Below are positions 7,426 through 15,939 of a stretch of 64,000 nt of DNA, one piece after another. Location: contig NZ_JAUSUK010000001.1 of assembly GCF_030813515.1 (NCBI RefSeq), positions 1,798,001 to 1,862,000 on the forward strand. The letters run 5' to 3'. The number at the start of each line of letters is the position of its first letter. Position 1 is the stretch's first letter. The notes beneath the pieces were generated by a model. That model saw only the letters and a list, made by a program, of their open reading frames with translations. It ran no database searches and had not been told where the DNA came from. The stretch is from Rhodopseudomonas julia. Its GTDB lineage: Bacteria; Pseudomonadota; Alphaproteobacteria; Rhizobiales; Afifellaceae. Made by a program: the position numbers and the translations under genes.

Positions 7426-9567
7426 ATGAGCGAGGCGCAAAACGCGTCTGAGCAGGCTGCGCCTCAGAAGGATGTCGACGGCGAAGTCGAAACCCATGTC
7501 AGGAGCCTCGCCTCCTGGCCGGCGCGGGCTTTCGCCGCCTGCGGCATCGCCATCTCGCTCTTCCATATCTGGGCGAATATCGACGGGCGCGTGTCGACCT
7601 TGTGGCTCGTCGGCATTCATTTCGCCGGTTTCGCTTTTCTCGCCTGCCTGCGCTACCCGCTCAAAGCCGGACGCTTCGTGGCGCCACTCTGGCTCGATGC
7701 TGTCACCGGAGCCGTCATCGCGGGTGCGACGCTCTTCATCATCGGCTCGGAGACGGCGATCTATGCGCAGGGCGTGCGTCTTTCGCCCGAGCATTGGGTG
7801 GCCGCGATCCTCGTCATTGTCGGCGCGATCGAGCTGACGCGGCGCACGACGGGGCCGATCATCCCGGTCTTGATCATCCTGGCGCTCTCCTATGTGTCGT
7901 TTCTCGGTGCCTACGCGCCGGGCGTCTTCCGGTTCGCCGGCCTTTCCTATGAGACGGTTCTCTTCCGATCGATCTTTGCCGATGAGGGCATGTTCGGCAC
8001 GATCGGGCGGATCTCGGCGAGTTTCGTCTTCATGTTCATTCTCTTCGGCGCATTTCTGGTGCGCTCGGGCGCCGGCGATTTCATCATCGATCTTGCCCGC
8101 GCGCTCGCCGGCCGCCTCGTCGGAGGCCCCGGCTTCGTGGCCGTCTTTGCGTCGGGACTGACCGGCACGATCTCCGGCTCGGCCGTCGCCAATACGGTGT
8201 CGACCGGCGTCATCACCATTCCGCTCATGAAGAAATCGGGCTTTCCGCCGCGCTTCGCCGCCGGCGTGGAAGCAGCCGCCTCGACCGGTGGGCAGCTGAT
8301 GCCGCCGATCATGGGGGCGGGTGCCTTCGTCATGGCGTCGAATACGCAGATCCCCTATCTCGACATCGTCGCCGTCGCGACGCTGCCGGCGATCGCCTAT
8401 TTCCTCACCGTCGCCTTCTTCGTCCGGATCGAGGCGAAGAAGCACCATATCGTCGGCGTCGACGACGAAAGCCGCAGTGCCTGGGAGGTCTTGAAGGCGG
8501 GCGGCCCGGCCTTCCTCGTCCCCGTCGCAACCCTGATCGGGCTTCTGATCTACGGCTTCACCCCGGTCTATGCCGCCGGCTGGGCGATCCTTTCCGTCGT
8601 TGCCGCCTCCTGGCTCACCAAGAACCGCATGGGTCCGAAGGCGATCCTGGAGGCCCTGGCGCTCGGCGCCCAGAACATGATCATGACGGCGGTGCTTCTC
8701 ATTGCCGTCGGCCTCATCGTCAACGTCATCGCCATGACCGGCATCGGCAACACCTTCTCGCTGATGATCGCCGATTGGGCGGGCGGCAATCTCCTGATCG
8801 CGCTCCTCTTGATCGCGCTCGCCTCACTGGTGCTCGGGATGGGACTGCCGGTGACGGCCGCGTATATCGTGCTCGCGACGCTCTCCGCGCCCGCCCTTCA
8901 GGGCATGATCGAGAACGGCTATCTCGTCGATCTTTTGACTGCGGGCAATTTGCCGGAGGCGGCACGCGGGCCCTTCCTGCTCGCCGATCCGGAGGCGATG
9001 ACGAAGCTTGCCGCACCGATGAGCCGGGAGGCGGCGAACGCCTTCATCGCGGCGGCACCCGCCGAGGTCCTGCGCCTCGTGCATGGCCAGGCGCTCGATC
9101 CGGCGCTGATCACGGCAGCACTTCTTTCGGCCCATATGATCATCTTCTGGCTGTCGCAGGATTCCAACGTGACGCCGCCGGTCTGCCTCACCGCCTTTGC
9201 AGCTGCGGCGATCGCCCGCACGCCGCATATGGCGACCGGAATGACGGCGTGGAAACTCGCCAAGGGGCTCTACATCGTGCCGATCCTCTTCGCCTATACG
9301 CCGTTTCTGCACGGCAGCGTGCCGGAGGTGCTTCTCGTCTTTGCGCAGGCGGTGATCGGCTCTTATGCCGTCGGTGCGGCTTTCGAGGGCTATATGGAGG
9401 CGCCGCTCGTCTGGCCGCTCAGACTTCTTGCCGGCGTTGCGGGCGTGGTCGTGCTGTGGCCGGGCCTGCCGGTTGCGACGGCGATCGGGGCCGCGATGAC
9501 CTTCGCGCTGCTCCTGTGGACGATCCGGCTCGACCGTCGTGGCCGAGCGGCAGAAGCGGTTGCCTGA
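7426..9567 (+). CDS. TRAP transporter fused permease (4TM/12TM)
   Basis: A 713-residue inner-membrane protein combining the small (DctQ-like) and large (DctM-like) TRAP subunits, as is usual beside TAXI receptors. Residues 1-120 hold the first helices. From about residue 190 the large-subunit motifs appear: SGLTGTISGSAVANTVSTG, GVEAAASTGGQLMPPIMGAGAF and later LGMGLPVTAAYIVLA. It uses a sodium or proton gradient to import the ligand delivered by the upstream receptor. It is transcribed with the receptor and probably with the amidohydrolase 87 bp downstream. Confidence 0.93.
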   Translation: MSEAQNASEQAAPQKDVDGEVETHVRSLASWPARAFAACGIAISLFHIWANIDGRVSTLWLVGIHFAGFAFLACLRYPLKAGRFVAPLWLDAVTGAVIAGATLFIIGSETAIYAQGVRLSPEHWVAAILVIVGAIELTRRTTGPIIPVLIILALSYVSFLGAYAPGVFRFAGLSYETVLFRSIFADEGMFGTIGRISASFVFMFILFGAFLVRSGAGDFIIDLARALAGRLVGGPGFVAVFASGLTGTISGSAVANTVSTGVITIPLMKKSGFPPRFAAGVEAAASTGGQLMPPIMGAGAFVMASNTQIPYLDIVAVATLPAIAYFLTVAFFVRIEAKKHHIVGVDDESRSAWEVLKAGGPAFLVPVATLIGLLIYGFTPVYAAGWAILSVVAASWLTKNRMGPKAILEALALGAQNMIMTAVLLIAVGLIVNVIAMTGIGNTFSLMIADWAGGNLLIALLLIALASLVLGMGLPVTAAYIVLATLSAPALQGMIENGYLVDLLTAGNLPEAARGPFLLADPEAMTKLAAPMSREAANAFIAAAPAEVLRLVHGQALDPALITAALLSAHMIIFWLSQDSNVTPPVCLTAFAAAAIARTPHMATGMTAWKLAKGLYIVPILFAYTPFLHGSVPEVLLVFAQAVIGSYAVGAAFEGYMEAPLVWPLRLLAGVAGVVVLWPGLPVATAIGAAMTFALLLWTIRLDRRGRAAEAVA

Positions 9568-9654
9568 GCGCCAACCCGAAGCCTGGAAATCTCTCCGTGC
9601 TTGCCAGGTGCGGCACAGGCGCTAGCATCGGTTCTTTCACGAGAGAGCCGCGTC

Positions 9655-10818
9655 ATGCCCGTCATAAACTCCCTTGCCGAAGCCGCCGACGAGATCACGC
9701 AATGGCGGCGCGATTTTCACCGCAACCCGGAGCTCCTCTACGACGTGCCGCGGACGGCGAAGGTGGTGGCGGACAGACTGCGCGCTTTCGGCTGTGACGA
9801 GGTGGTGGAGGGCATCGGGCGAAGCGGTGTCGTCGGCATCATCCGTGGCCGAGGAGACGGCGATCGCGGCATCGGCCTTCGTGCCGACATGGACGCGCTG
9901 CCGATCGAGGAGGAAAGCGGCAAGCCGTGGCGCTCCGAAACGCCCGGGAAGATGCATGCCTGCGGTCATGACGGCCATATGGCGATGCTGCTCGGCGCGG
10001 CGCGCTATCTCGCCGAAACGCGCAATTTCTCCGGGCGCGCGGTGATCGTCTTTCAGCCGGCCGAGGAGGGCGGTGCGGGTGCGCGCGCCATGATCGAAGA
10101 CGGGTTGATGGAGCGTTTCGCCATCAGCGAGGTCTACGGCCTGCACAATATGCCGGGCATTCCCGTCGGCCAGTTCGGCATCCGTCCGGGCCCGCTGATG
10201 GCGGCGACCGACAATTTCATCATCCAGATCGAGGGCAAGGGATCGCATGCCGCCAAGCCGCATGCGGGCGTCGATCCCGTTCTCGTCGGCTCGCAGATCG
10301 TCAATGCGCTGCAATCGGTCGCCTCGCGCAATGTCGATCCCCTGAAGAGTGCCGTCGTCTCCGTGACGACCTTTCACGCTGGCGACACGTTCAACGTCAT
10401 CCCGCAGCGCGGGACCTTGAAAGGCACGGTGCGCACGCTCGATCCGGCCATACGCGATCTGGTCGAGCGGCGCATGAACGAGATTGTGCCGACGATCGGG
10501 CAGGCTTTCGGGGCGCGCGCCCGCCTCGATTACCAGCGGCATTACCCGGTGACGGTCAATCACGAAGAGCAGACGCACAAGGCGGCGGCCGTCGCGCGCG
10601 AAATCGCCGGGGAGGGGGCGGTGACCGAAGACACGCCGCCGCTGATGGCCGGGGAGGATTTCTCCTATATGCTGGAAGCAAGACCGGGTGCTTTCATCTT
10701 TCTCGGCAACGGCGATTCCGCCGGCCTTCACCACCCCGCCTATGATTTCAACGACAGCGCAGCACCTTACGGCGCAAGCTATCTTGCACGCCTTGTCGAA
10801 AGGGCGATGCCGGCATGA
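9655..10818 (+). CDS. M20 family amidohydrolase (HipO-like)
   Basis: A 387-residue metal-dependent amidohydrolase of the kind that includes hippurate hydrolase and N-acyl-amino-acid or IAA-amino-acid hydrolases. The family motifs are in order: FHRNPEL near the N-terminus, GLRADMDALPI, MHACGHDGHMAML (metal ligands), QPAEEGGAGA, VYGLHNMPGIPVGQ and a C-terminal GEDFSYML. The ATG at 9655 has GAGAGAG upstream, and 18 more in-frame codons from a TTG are not needed. Its place behind a TAXI TRAP transporter suggests it cleaves the imported acyl-amide; the true substrate is open. Confidence 0.9.
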   Translation: MPVINSLAEAADEITQWRRDFHRNPELLYDVPRTAKVVADRLRAFGCDEVVEGIGRSGVVGIIRGRGDGDRGIGLRADMDALPIEEESGKPWRSETPGKMHACGHDGHMAMLLGAARYLAETRNFSGRAVIVFQPAEEGGAGARAMIEDGLMERFAISEVYGLHNMPGIPVGQFGIRPGPLMAATDNFIIQIEGKGSHAAKPHAGVDPVLVGSQIVNALQSVASRNVDPLKSAVVSVTTFHAGDTFNVIPQRGTLKGTVRTLDPAIRDLVERRMNEIVPTIGQAFGARARLDYQRHYPVTVNHEEQTHKAAAVAREIAGEGAVTEDTPPLMAGEDFSYMLEARPGAFIFLGNGDSAGLHHPAYDFNDSAAPYGASYLARLVERAMPA

Positions 10819-10893
10819 CGCTCGGAACGCTGGGATCGCCTGAGCGTTGACCGGCCACTGCACCCCCGCAACACCTTTAAGTCGATATATTCC

Positions 10894-12717
10894 GTGACCC
10901 AGAGCTTCTCATTTGAAACGACATGGGGCGCATTCATGCGCCCGGAAGGCGGCGCCCGTTTCCGCTTGTGGGCTCCCGCTCAGAACGCGCTGACGCTGCG
11001 CCTCGCCGGCCAGGATCTGGCGATGAACAAGGCCGATCGCGGCTGGTTCGAACTCACCGTGCCGGAGGCCGAGGCGGGGCAGGATTATCAATTCGTGCTG
11101 GAAGACGGTTTTGCCGTTCCCGATCCGGCCGCAAGAGCCCAGGTGGGCGACGTGCATGGGCCGAGCCGGCTCGTCGATCCGAAGGACTATCGCTGGCAGA
11201 GCGCGGGCTGGCGCGGGCGCCCCGTCGAAGAACTCGTCACGTACGAACTGCATGTCGGCACGTTCAGTCCTTCGGGCACCTTTGCGGGGGTCGAGGAACG
11301 GCTCGATTATCTTGAGGATCTGGGCGTCACCGCCATCGAGCTTCTGCCGGTCGCGCAGTTTTCCGGCGATCGCGGCTGGGGCTATGACGGCGTTTTGCTT
11401 TATGCGCCGCATGGCGCCTATGGCGGCCCGGAGGGGCTGAAAGCGCTCGTCGATGCCGCCCATCAGCGCGGGCTGATGGTCATTCTCGACGTGGTCTACA
11501 ATCATTTCGGCCCGGACGGGAATTACCTCCACATGTACGCCCCGCCCTTCTTCGATCCGGAGCGGCACACGCCGTGGGGGGCGGGCATCCATTACGATGA
11601 TGCGGCCGTGCGCTCCTTCTTCATCGACAACGCGCTCTACTGGCTGGAGGAATTCCGGCTCGACGGCATGCGCTTCGATGCGATCGACCAGATCAAGGGG
11701 CCGGGGGCGGATACGCTCCTGCCCGAACTTTCCTCCCGTATTCGCGAAAAATGGCCCGACCGTCATATCCATCTGACGACGGAGGATGAGCGCAACATCG
11801 TCTCGCTGCACGAGCGCGATGACGACGGTGCCCCGCGCTATTTCACGGCGGAGTGGAACGACGATTTCCATCACGCCGCGCATTGTGCGGCGACGGCCGA
11901 ACATGAGGGCTATTACAAGGATTATGCCGACGATCCGATCGGCCATCTGATGCGGATTCTGAGCGAAGGCTTTGCCTATCAGGGTGAGGTATCAGAGCAT
12001 TGGGGCGGGGCGCGCGGCGTTGCGAGCGCCGGCCAGCCGCCGACGGCCTTTGTGGCTTTCCTGCAGAACCACGATCAGGTCGGCAACCGCGCCGACGGTG
12101 AACGGCTCGCCGTTCTCGCCGACGAAGAGATGCTCAGGCTTCTGACGGCCATCCATCTTCTGCAGCCGCAATTGCCGCTCCTCTTCATGGGAGAGGAATA
12201 TGCCGAAACGCAGCCCTTCCTCTTCTTCACCGATTTCCATGGCGAGCTTGCCGATCTCGTGCGCGAGGGACGGCGACGCGAGTTCACCGCCTGGGAGAGC
12301 TTTCGCGATCCCGCACGCCGGGCGGCGATCGCCGATCCGAACGACGTGAAGACCTTCGAGCGCTCCTGCCTCGATTGGTCGGGCGCGGCCAGAGGCGAAG
12401 GGCATGAACATCTCGCCTTCACGCGCGAGCTCTTGCATCTGCGCCACCGCGAGATCGTGCCGCGCCTTGCCGGCATGCGCGCCATGAACGGGGAGAGCGA
12501 GCGTCTCGGCGACCATGGCTTTCGGGTCACCTGGACGATGGGCGACGGGGCGCGGATGACGCTTCTCGCCAATCTCGGCGATACGCCCGTCTCCACCGAC
12601 AGCTTCAAGCCGTCGGCTCCGATCTTTGTCTCCGGCCCGGGGGTCGATGCGGAGATCGCCGACGGGCTCGTGCCGGCGCTCGCCGTCGCCTTCTTCATGG
12701 AGGCGTCACATGCGTGA
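10894..12717 (+). CDS. treZ: Malto-oligosyltrehalose trehalohydrolase
   Basis: A GH13 enzyme of 607 residues that releases free trehalose from maltooligosyltrehalose in the cytoplasm. It has the N-terminal carbohydrate-binding-like domain (FRLWAPAQNALTLRL), the GWGYDGVLLYAPHGAYGG and VVYNHFGPDGNYL segments, the nucleophile Asp262 in GMRFDAIDQIK, and ETQPFLFFTDF near residue 445. The start is GTG at 10894 with no strong ribosome site. The last 8 nt overlap the start of treY, so the two enzymes are made together. No treX debranching enzyme or glycogen gene lies in the window. Confidence 0.93.
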   Translation: MTQSFSFETTWGAFMRPEGGARFRLWAPAQNALTLRLAGQDLAMNKADRGWFELTVPEAEAGQDYQFVLEDGFAVPDPAARAQVGDVHGPSRLVDPKDYRWQSAGWRGRPVEELVTYELHVGTFSPSGTFAGVEERLDYLEDLGVTAIELLPVAQFSGDRGWGYDGVLLYAPHGAYGGPEGLKALVDAAHQRGLMVILDVVYNHFGPDGNYLHMYAPPFFDPERHTPWGAGIHYDDAAVRSFFIDNALYWLEEFRLDGMRFDAIDQIKGPGADTLLPELSSRIREKWPDRHIHLTTEDERNIVSLHERDDDGAPRYFTAEWNDDFHHAAHCAATAEHEGYYKDYADDPIGHLMRILSEGFAYQGEVSEHWGGARGVASAGQPPTAFVAFLQNHDQVGNRADGERLAVLADEEMLRLLTAIHLLQPQLPLLFMGEEYAETQPFLFFTDFHGELADLVREGRRREFTAWESFRDPARRAAIADPNDVKTFERSCLDWSGAARGEGHEHLAFTRELLHLRHREIVPRLAGMRAMNGESERLGDHGFRVTWTMGDGARMTLLANLGDTPVSTDSFKPSAPIFVSGPGVDAEIADGLVPALAVAFFMEASHA

Positions 12718-15415
12718 GGCAGGTCCGCCGCTCGAGGCGGTGCCGACGGCCACCTATCGCTTGCAGTTTCGCGAGGGGATGGATTTCGACACGGCCGCCG
12801 GGCTTGCGCCCTATCTGAAGCGGCTCGGCGTCAGCCACCTCTATGCCTCGCCGATCTTCACGGCGGTGCCGGGTTCGACCCACGGCTACGATGTGGCCGA
12901 TTTCGCCGAACTCGATCCGGCGCTCGGAGGCGCGGAGGGATTTGCCCGCCTCGCTGACGCTCTCAAGGCAAATGGCCTCAGGCTTCTCCTCGACATCGTG
13001 CCCAACCATATGGGCGCGTCGACGGCCAATCCCTATTGGGCGGACGTGCTCGAATGGGGGGAGGAGAGCCAGTATGCCGGCTATTTCGACATCGATTGGT
13101 CGGCGGCGAAACTTCTCATTCCGGCGCTCGGCGCGCCCTACGGCAAGGTTCTCGAAGACGGGGAATTCGGGCTGCGTTTCGACAAGGACGAAGGCCGCTT
13201 CCGCTTCACCTATTATGATATCGCGCTGCCATTGGCGCCCAATACCTATGGCCGGATTCTGGGCGAGATCGACGAGCCCGATTTTCAGGAGCTTTCGCTG
13301 ACCTTCGCCACGGGTTCGGCGGATGGGGCGGGGCTTCTCCAGGAGCGGCTTGCGACGCTTGCCGAAGATCCCGAGGCGCTTGCCAAGATCGAAGGAGCGG
13401 TCGGCGAGATCTCGGCAGATCGAGAGGCGCTGCACGAACTCCACGAAGTGCAGAACTGGCGGCTTGCCCATTGGCGGATGGCGCGGGAGACTTTGACCTA
13501 TCGCCGCTTCTTCGAGATCACCGATCTCGTCGGCGTGCAGGTCGATCGCCTGTCCGTCTTCGAGGCGACGCATGCCCTGGTGAAGGAGCTTGCGGCGAGG
13601 GGCGATGTGGCGGGCCTCAGGATCGATCATATCGACGGGCTTGCCGATCCGAAGGCTTATCTCGCGCAGCTCGCGGAAATCGAGAACGCGCCCTATGTCG
13701 TCGTCGAGAAGATCCTCGGCCCCGATGAAAGGCTGCCGGAAACCTGGCGCACGGCGGGAACGACCGGCTACGAATTCGCCCATGCCTTGACGGCGCTGCA
13801 GGTCGATACGGAGGGGCTTTCCCGCCTCGACGGGGCGTGGCGCGAAGAGACGGGCGAAACGCGACCGTTTTCGGAGATCGTGCGCGAAACCAAGCGGCGT
13901 ATTCTCACCTACAATCTTGCCGGCGAGCTCGCCTATCTCGCCGAACGTGCCCGCGAAATCGGCGAGAACGATCCGCTGACGCGCGATTACGGTCCGGATT
14001 CGCTGCGCCGTGCGTTGATTGAGGTCGCGACATCCTTCCCCGTCTACCGTAGCTATGTCGATCTGTCCGGTGCATCAGAGCAGGACCGCAAGCTTCTGCG
14101 CAAAGCGGGCGAGGAGGCGAAGCTCTCGCCCTTTGTGGAGGATCCGGGCGTTGTCGACTTCCTGGTCGGTCTTCTGCTTCTGGAAAATCTCTCCGATCAC
14201 GAGACGGTCGCAAGCGCGCTCTATCTTGCCCGCCGCTTCCAGCAGACGACCGGGCCGATGATGGCGAAAGCGCTGGAAGACACGGTTTTCTATCGCTTCA
14301 ATCGGCTGATCGCGCTCAACGAGGTGGGCGGCGAGCCCGAGCCTGGACCGCAGGCGAGCTTCCACCCGGCAATGCAGGAGCGGCTCGCGACGCAGCCGCA
14401 CGCTCTTTCCACGACGGCGACGCATGACACCAAGCGGGGCGAGGATGCGCGTGCCCGCATCGCCACGATCAGCGAAATGGCGGAGGAATGGGCCGAAGCG
14501 GTGAAGCGCTGGAACGCGACCCTCCTGCCGCTGGTGGCGGAGCTCGACGACGGGCCGGCACCCGAGCCGAACGTCGTCTGGCTGTTTCATCAGGCGCTTC
14601 TCGGCGGCTGGCCGCTCGAATTGCAGGCGGACGATCATGAAGGTCTCGCCGATCTCGTCGAGCGACTGGAAGCCTTCATGCTCAAAGCCGTGCGCGAGGC
14701 GAAGGAGCGGACGAGCTGGACCGCCGCCAATACGGCCTATGAGGAGAAGCTCTCCAACTTCGTGCGTTCGGCGCTCTCCAACGATTTCGCCGCCTATCGC
14801 CAGGACTTTCTCAAGGTGAGCACGCCGCTGTTTGCGGCCGGTGCGGTCAATTCGCTGGTGCAGACGGTGATCAAGTTGACGGCGCCGGGCGTGCCGGACG
14901 TCTATCAGGGGACGGAGCTGTGGGATCTGTCCTTCGTCGATCCCGACAATCGCCGGCCGGTCGATTTCGACAGGCGTCGGGCGCTTCTTGGGGAAGTCGG
15001 AGAGATGACGTTCGCGCAGACGCTTCCGCGCTGGCACGAGGCCGTGCCGAAGGCGTGGCTCGTGCAGCGCCTGCTGCGTCTGCGTGGCGAGCACCGCAAA
15101 CTCTTTCTCGAGGGCGGCTATGAACCGCTTTCCGTCGAAGGACCGATGGCGGCGCAGATCACCGCCTATGCGCGCCAGGTGGAGGGCGAAGCCCTCGTCG
15201 TGATCGTGCCGCGGCTGCCGCTTTCGTTGCTTGAGGGGGAAGATGGGCTGACCTTGCGCGCCGATGCCTTTGCCGACACGTTTGTGTCGCTTCCCGGCGG
15301 GTTCGCCCGGTTCTCCGATCTCGTCGGGGGTGCCGATGTCGAGGGCGATCGCATTGCGGCTTCAGAGCTCTTTCGTCGCGCTCCGCTGGCACTCTTGTTC
15401 GCCTCGGCGTCCTAG
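12710..15415 (+). CDS. treY: Malto-oligosyltrehalose synthase
   Basis: A GH13 enzyme of 901 residues that converts the reducing-end alpha-1,4 bond of maltodextrins to alpha,alpha-1,1, making the substrate of TreZ. The diagnostic N-terminal pattern is TYRLQFREGMDF, then SHLYASPIFTAVPGSTHGYD and DIVPNHMG. The catalytic Asp lies in GLRIDHIDGLADP and the late segment TATHDTKRGEDARARI is typical. ATG 12710 sits within the end of treZ (8-nt overlap) and is preceded by GGAGG, so translation is probably coupled. With TreZ it makes trehalose, usually an osmotic or desiccation protectant. Confidence 0.93.
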   Translation: MREAGPPLEAVPTATYRLQFREGMDFDTAAGLAPYLKRLGVSHLYASPIFTAVPGSTHGYDVADFAELDPALGGAEGFARLADALKANGLRLLLDIVPNHMGASTANPYWADVLEWGEESQYAGYFDIDWSAAKLLIPALGAPYGKVLEDGEFGLRFDKDEGRFRFTYYDIALPLAPNTYGRILGEIDEPDFQELSLTFATGSADGAGLLQERLATLAEDPEALAKIEGAVGEISADREALHELHEVQNWRLAHWRMARETLTYRRFFEITDLVGVQVDRLSVFEATHALVKELAARGDVAGLRIDHIDGLADPKAYLAQLAEIENAPYVVVEKILGPDERLPETWRTAGTTGYEFAHALTALQVDTEGLSRLDGAWREETGETRPFSEIVRETKRRILTYNLAGELAYLAERAREIGENDPLTRDYGPDSLRRALIEVATSFPVYRSYVDLSGASEQDRKLLRKAGEEAKLSPFVEDPGVVDFLVGLLLLENLSDHETVASALYLARRFQQTTGPMMAKALEDTVFYRFNRLIALNEVGGEPEPGPQASFHPAMQERLATQPHALSTTATHDTKRGEDARARIATISEMAEEWAEAVKRWNATLLPLVAELDDGPAPEPNVVWLFHQALLGGWPLELQADDHEGLADLVERLEAFMLKAVREAKERTSWTAANTAYEEKLSNFVRSALSNDFAAYRQDFLKVSTPLFAAGAVNSLVQTVIKLTAPGVPDVYQGTELWDLSFVDPDNRRPVDFDRRRALLGEVGEMTFAQTLPRWHEAVPKAWLVQRLLRLRGEHRKLFLEGGYEPLSVEGPMAAQITAYARQVEGEALVVIVPRLPLSLLEGEDGLTLRADAFADTFVSLPGGFARFSDLVGGADVEGDRIAASELFRRAPLALLFASAS

Positions 15416-15433
15416 GAATTTGTCCGCGGGCCC

Positions 15434-15450
15434 GGTTTAGTGCCTAAACC
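15434..15450. other. Perfect 7-bp inverted repeat after treY
   Basis: GGTTTAG and CTAAACC are separated by TGC, between treY and the lipoprotein gene. No T-tract follows, so it may be an operator for the lipoprotein gene or a weak treY terminator. Only the symmetry is seen. Confidence 0.35.
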
Positions 15451-15544
15451 TCCGGCATGGATGACGAAATTTTTGGAACCTTGGCATGGGTGCCGGTGTT
15501 GTGAGAACGGTTTACCGCACCCAGATCAAGGAGAGGATGGACGC

Positions 15545-15826
15545 ATGAAAATTAAAGCCATTGCCATTGCTGCTGTTGCTGCCCTCAGCATCACCGCCTG
15601 CACGCAGACGGATAAGAACGCAGCGACCGGCGCAGCGATTGGCGGTGTCGGCGGCGCAGCGATCGGCGGGCTTGCGACAAAATCGGTCGGAGGCGCCGTG
15701 GTCGGTGGTGCGATCGGTGCCGCTTCTGGCGCCATCATCGGCTCGGTGGCGAGCCGTCCCGGCTATTGCTACTACCGCGACCGCTATGGCCGCCGCTACA
15801 CCGCGGAGTGCCCGTCGGGTTACTGA
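15545..15826 (+). CDS. Small glycine-zipper lipoprotein
   Basis: A 93-residue envelope protein. Residues 1-18 are a lipoprotein signal with the lipobox ITAC, the acylated residue being Cys19. Residues 28-70 are a run of GxxxG-type repeats (GAAIGGVGGAAIGG, then VVGGAIGAASGAIIG), the glycine-zipper pattern of YMGG/Rick_17kDa-like proteins, which packs as membrane-inserted helices. The tail is tyrosine/arginine-rich (CYYRDRYGRRY). The ATG at 15545 follows AAGGAGAGG. A clear hairpin terminator ends the unit, so it is transcribed alone. Its exact role is unknown; related proteins are stress-responsive outer-membrane lipoproteins. Confidence 0.85.
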   Translation: MKIKAIAIAAVAALSITACTQTDKNAATGAAIGGVGGAAIGGLATKSVGGAVVGGAIGAASGAIIGSVASRPGYCYYRDRYGRRYTAECPSGY

Positions 15827-15849
15827 TCGCGCACAGCTGAGTTGAAAGA

Positions 15850-15880
15850 GAGGCCTCCGGCGTAAGCCGGGGGCCTCTTC
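15850..15880 (+). terminator. Hairpin terminator after lipoprotein gene
   Basis: A 12-bp GC-rich stem (GAGGCCTCCGGC / GCCGGGGGCCTC, one G-T pair) with loop GTAA, followed by a short T-rich stretch. It lies between the lipoprotein gene and the pyruvate carboxylase gene. Confidence 0.8.
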
Positions 15881-15939
15881 ATTTGCGTCGCCGAAAACCG
15901 GCCGGTAAGAAAGTGCGTTCCTGCAGAGAGAGGGTGGCC

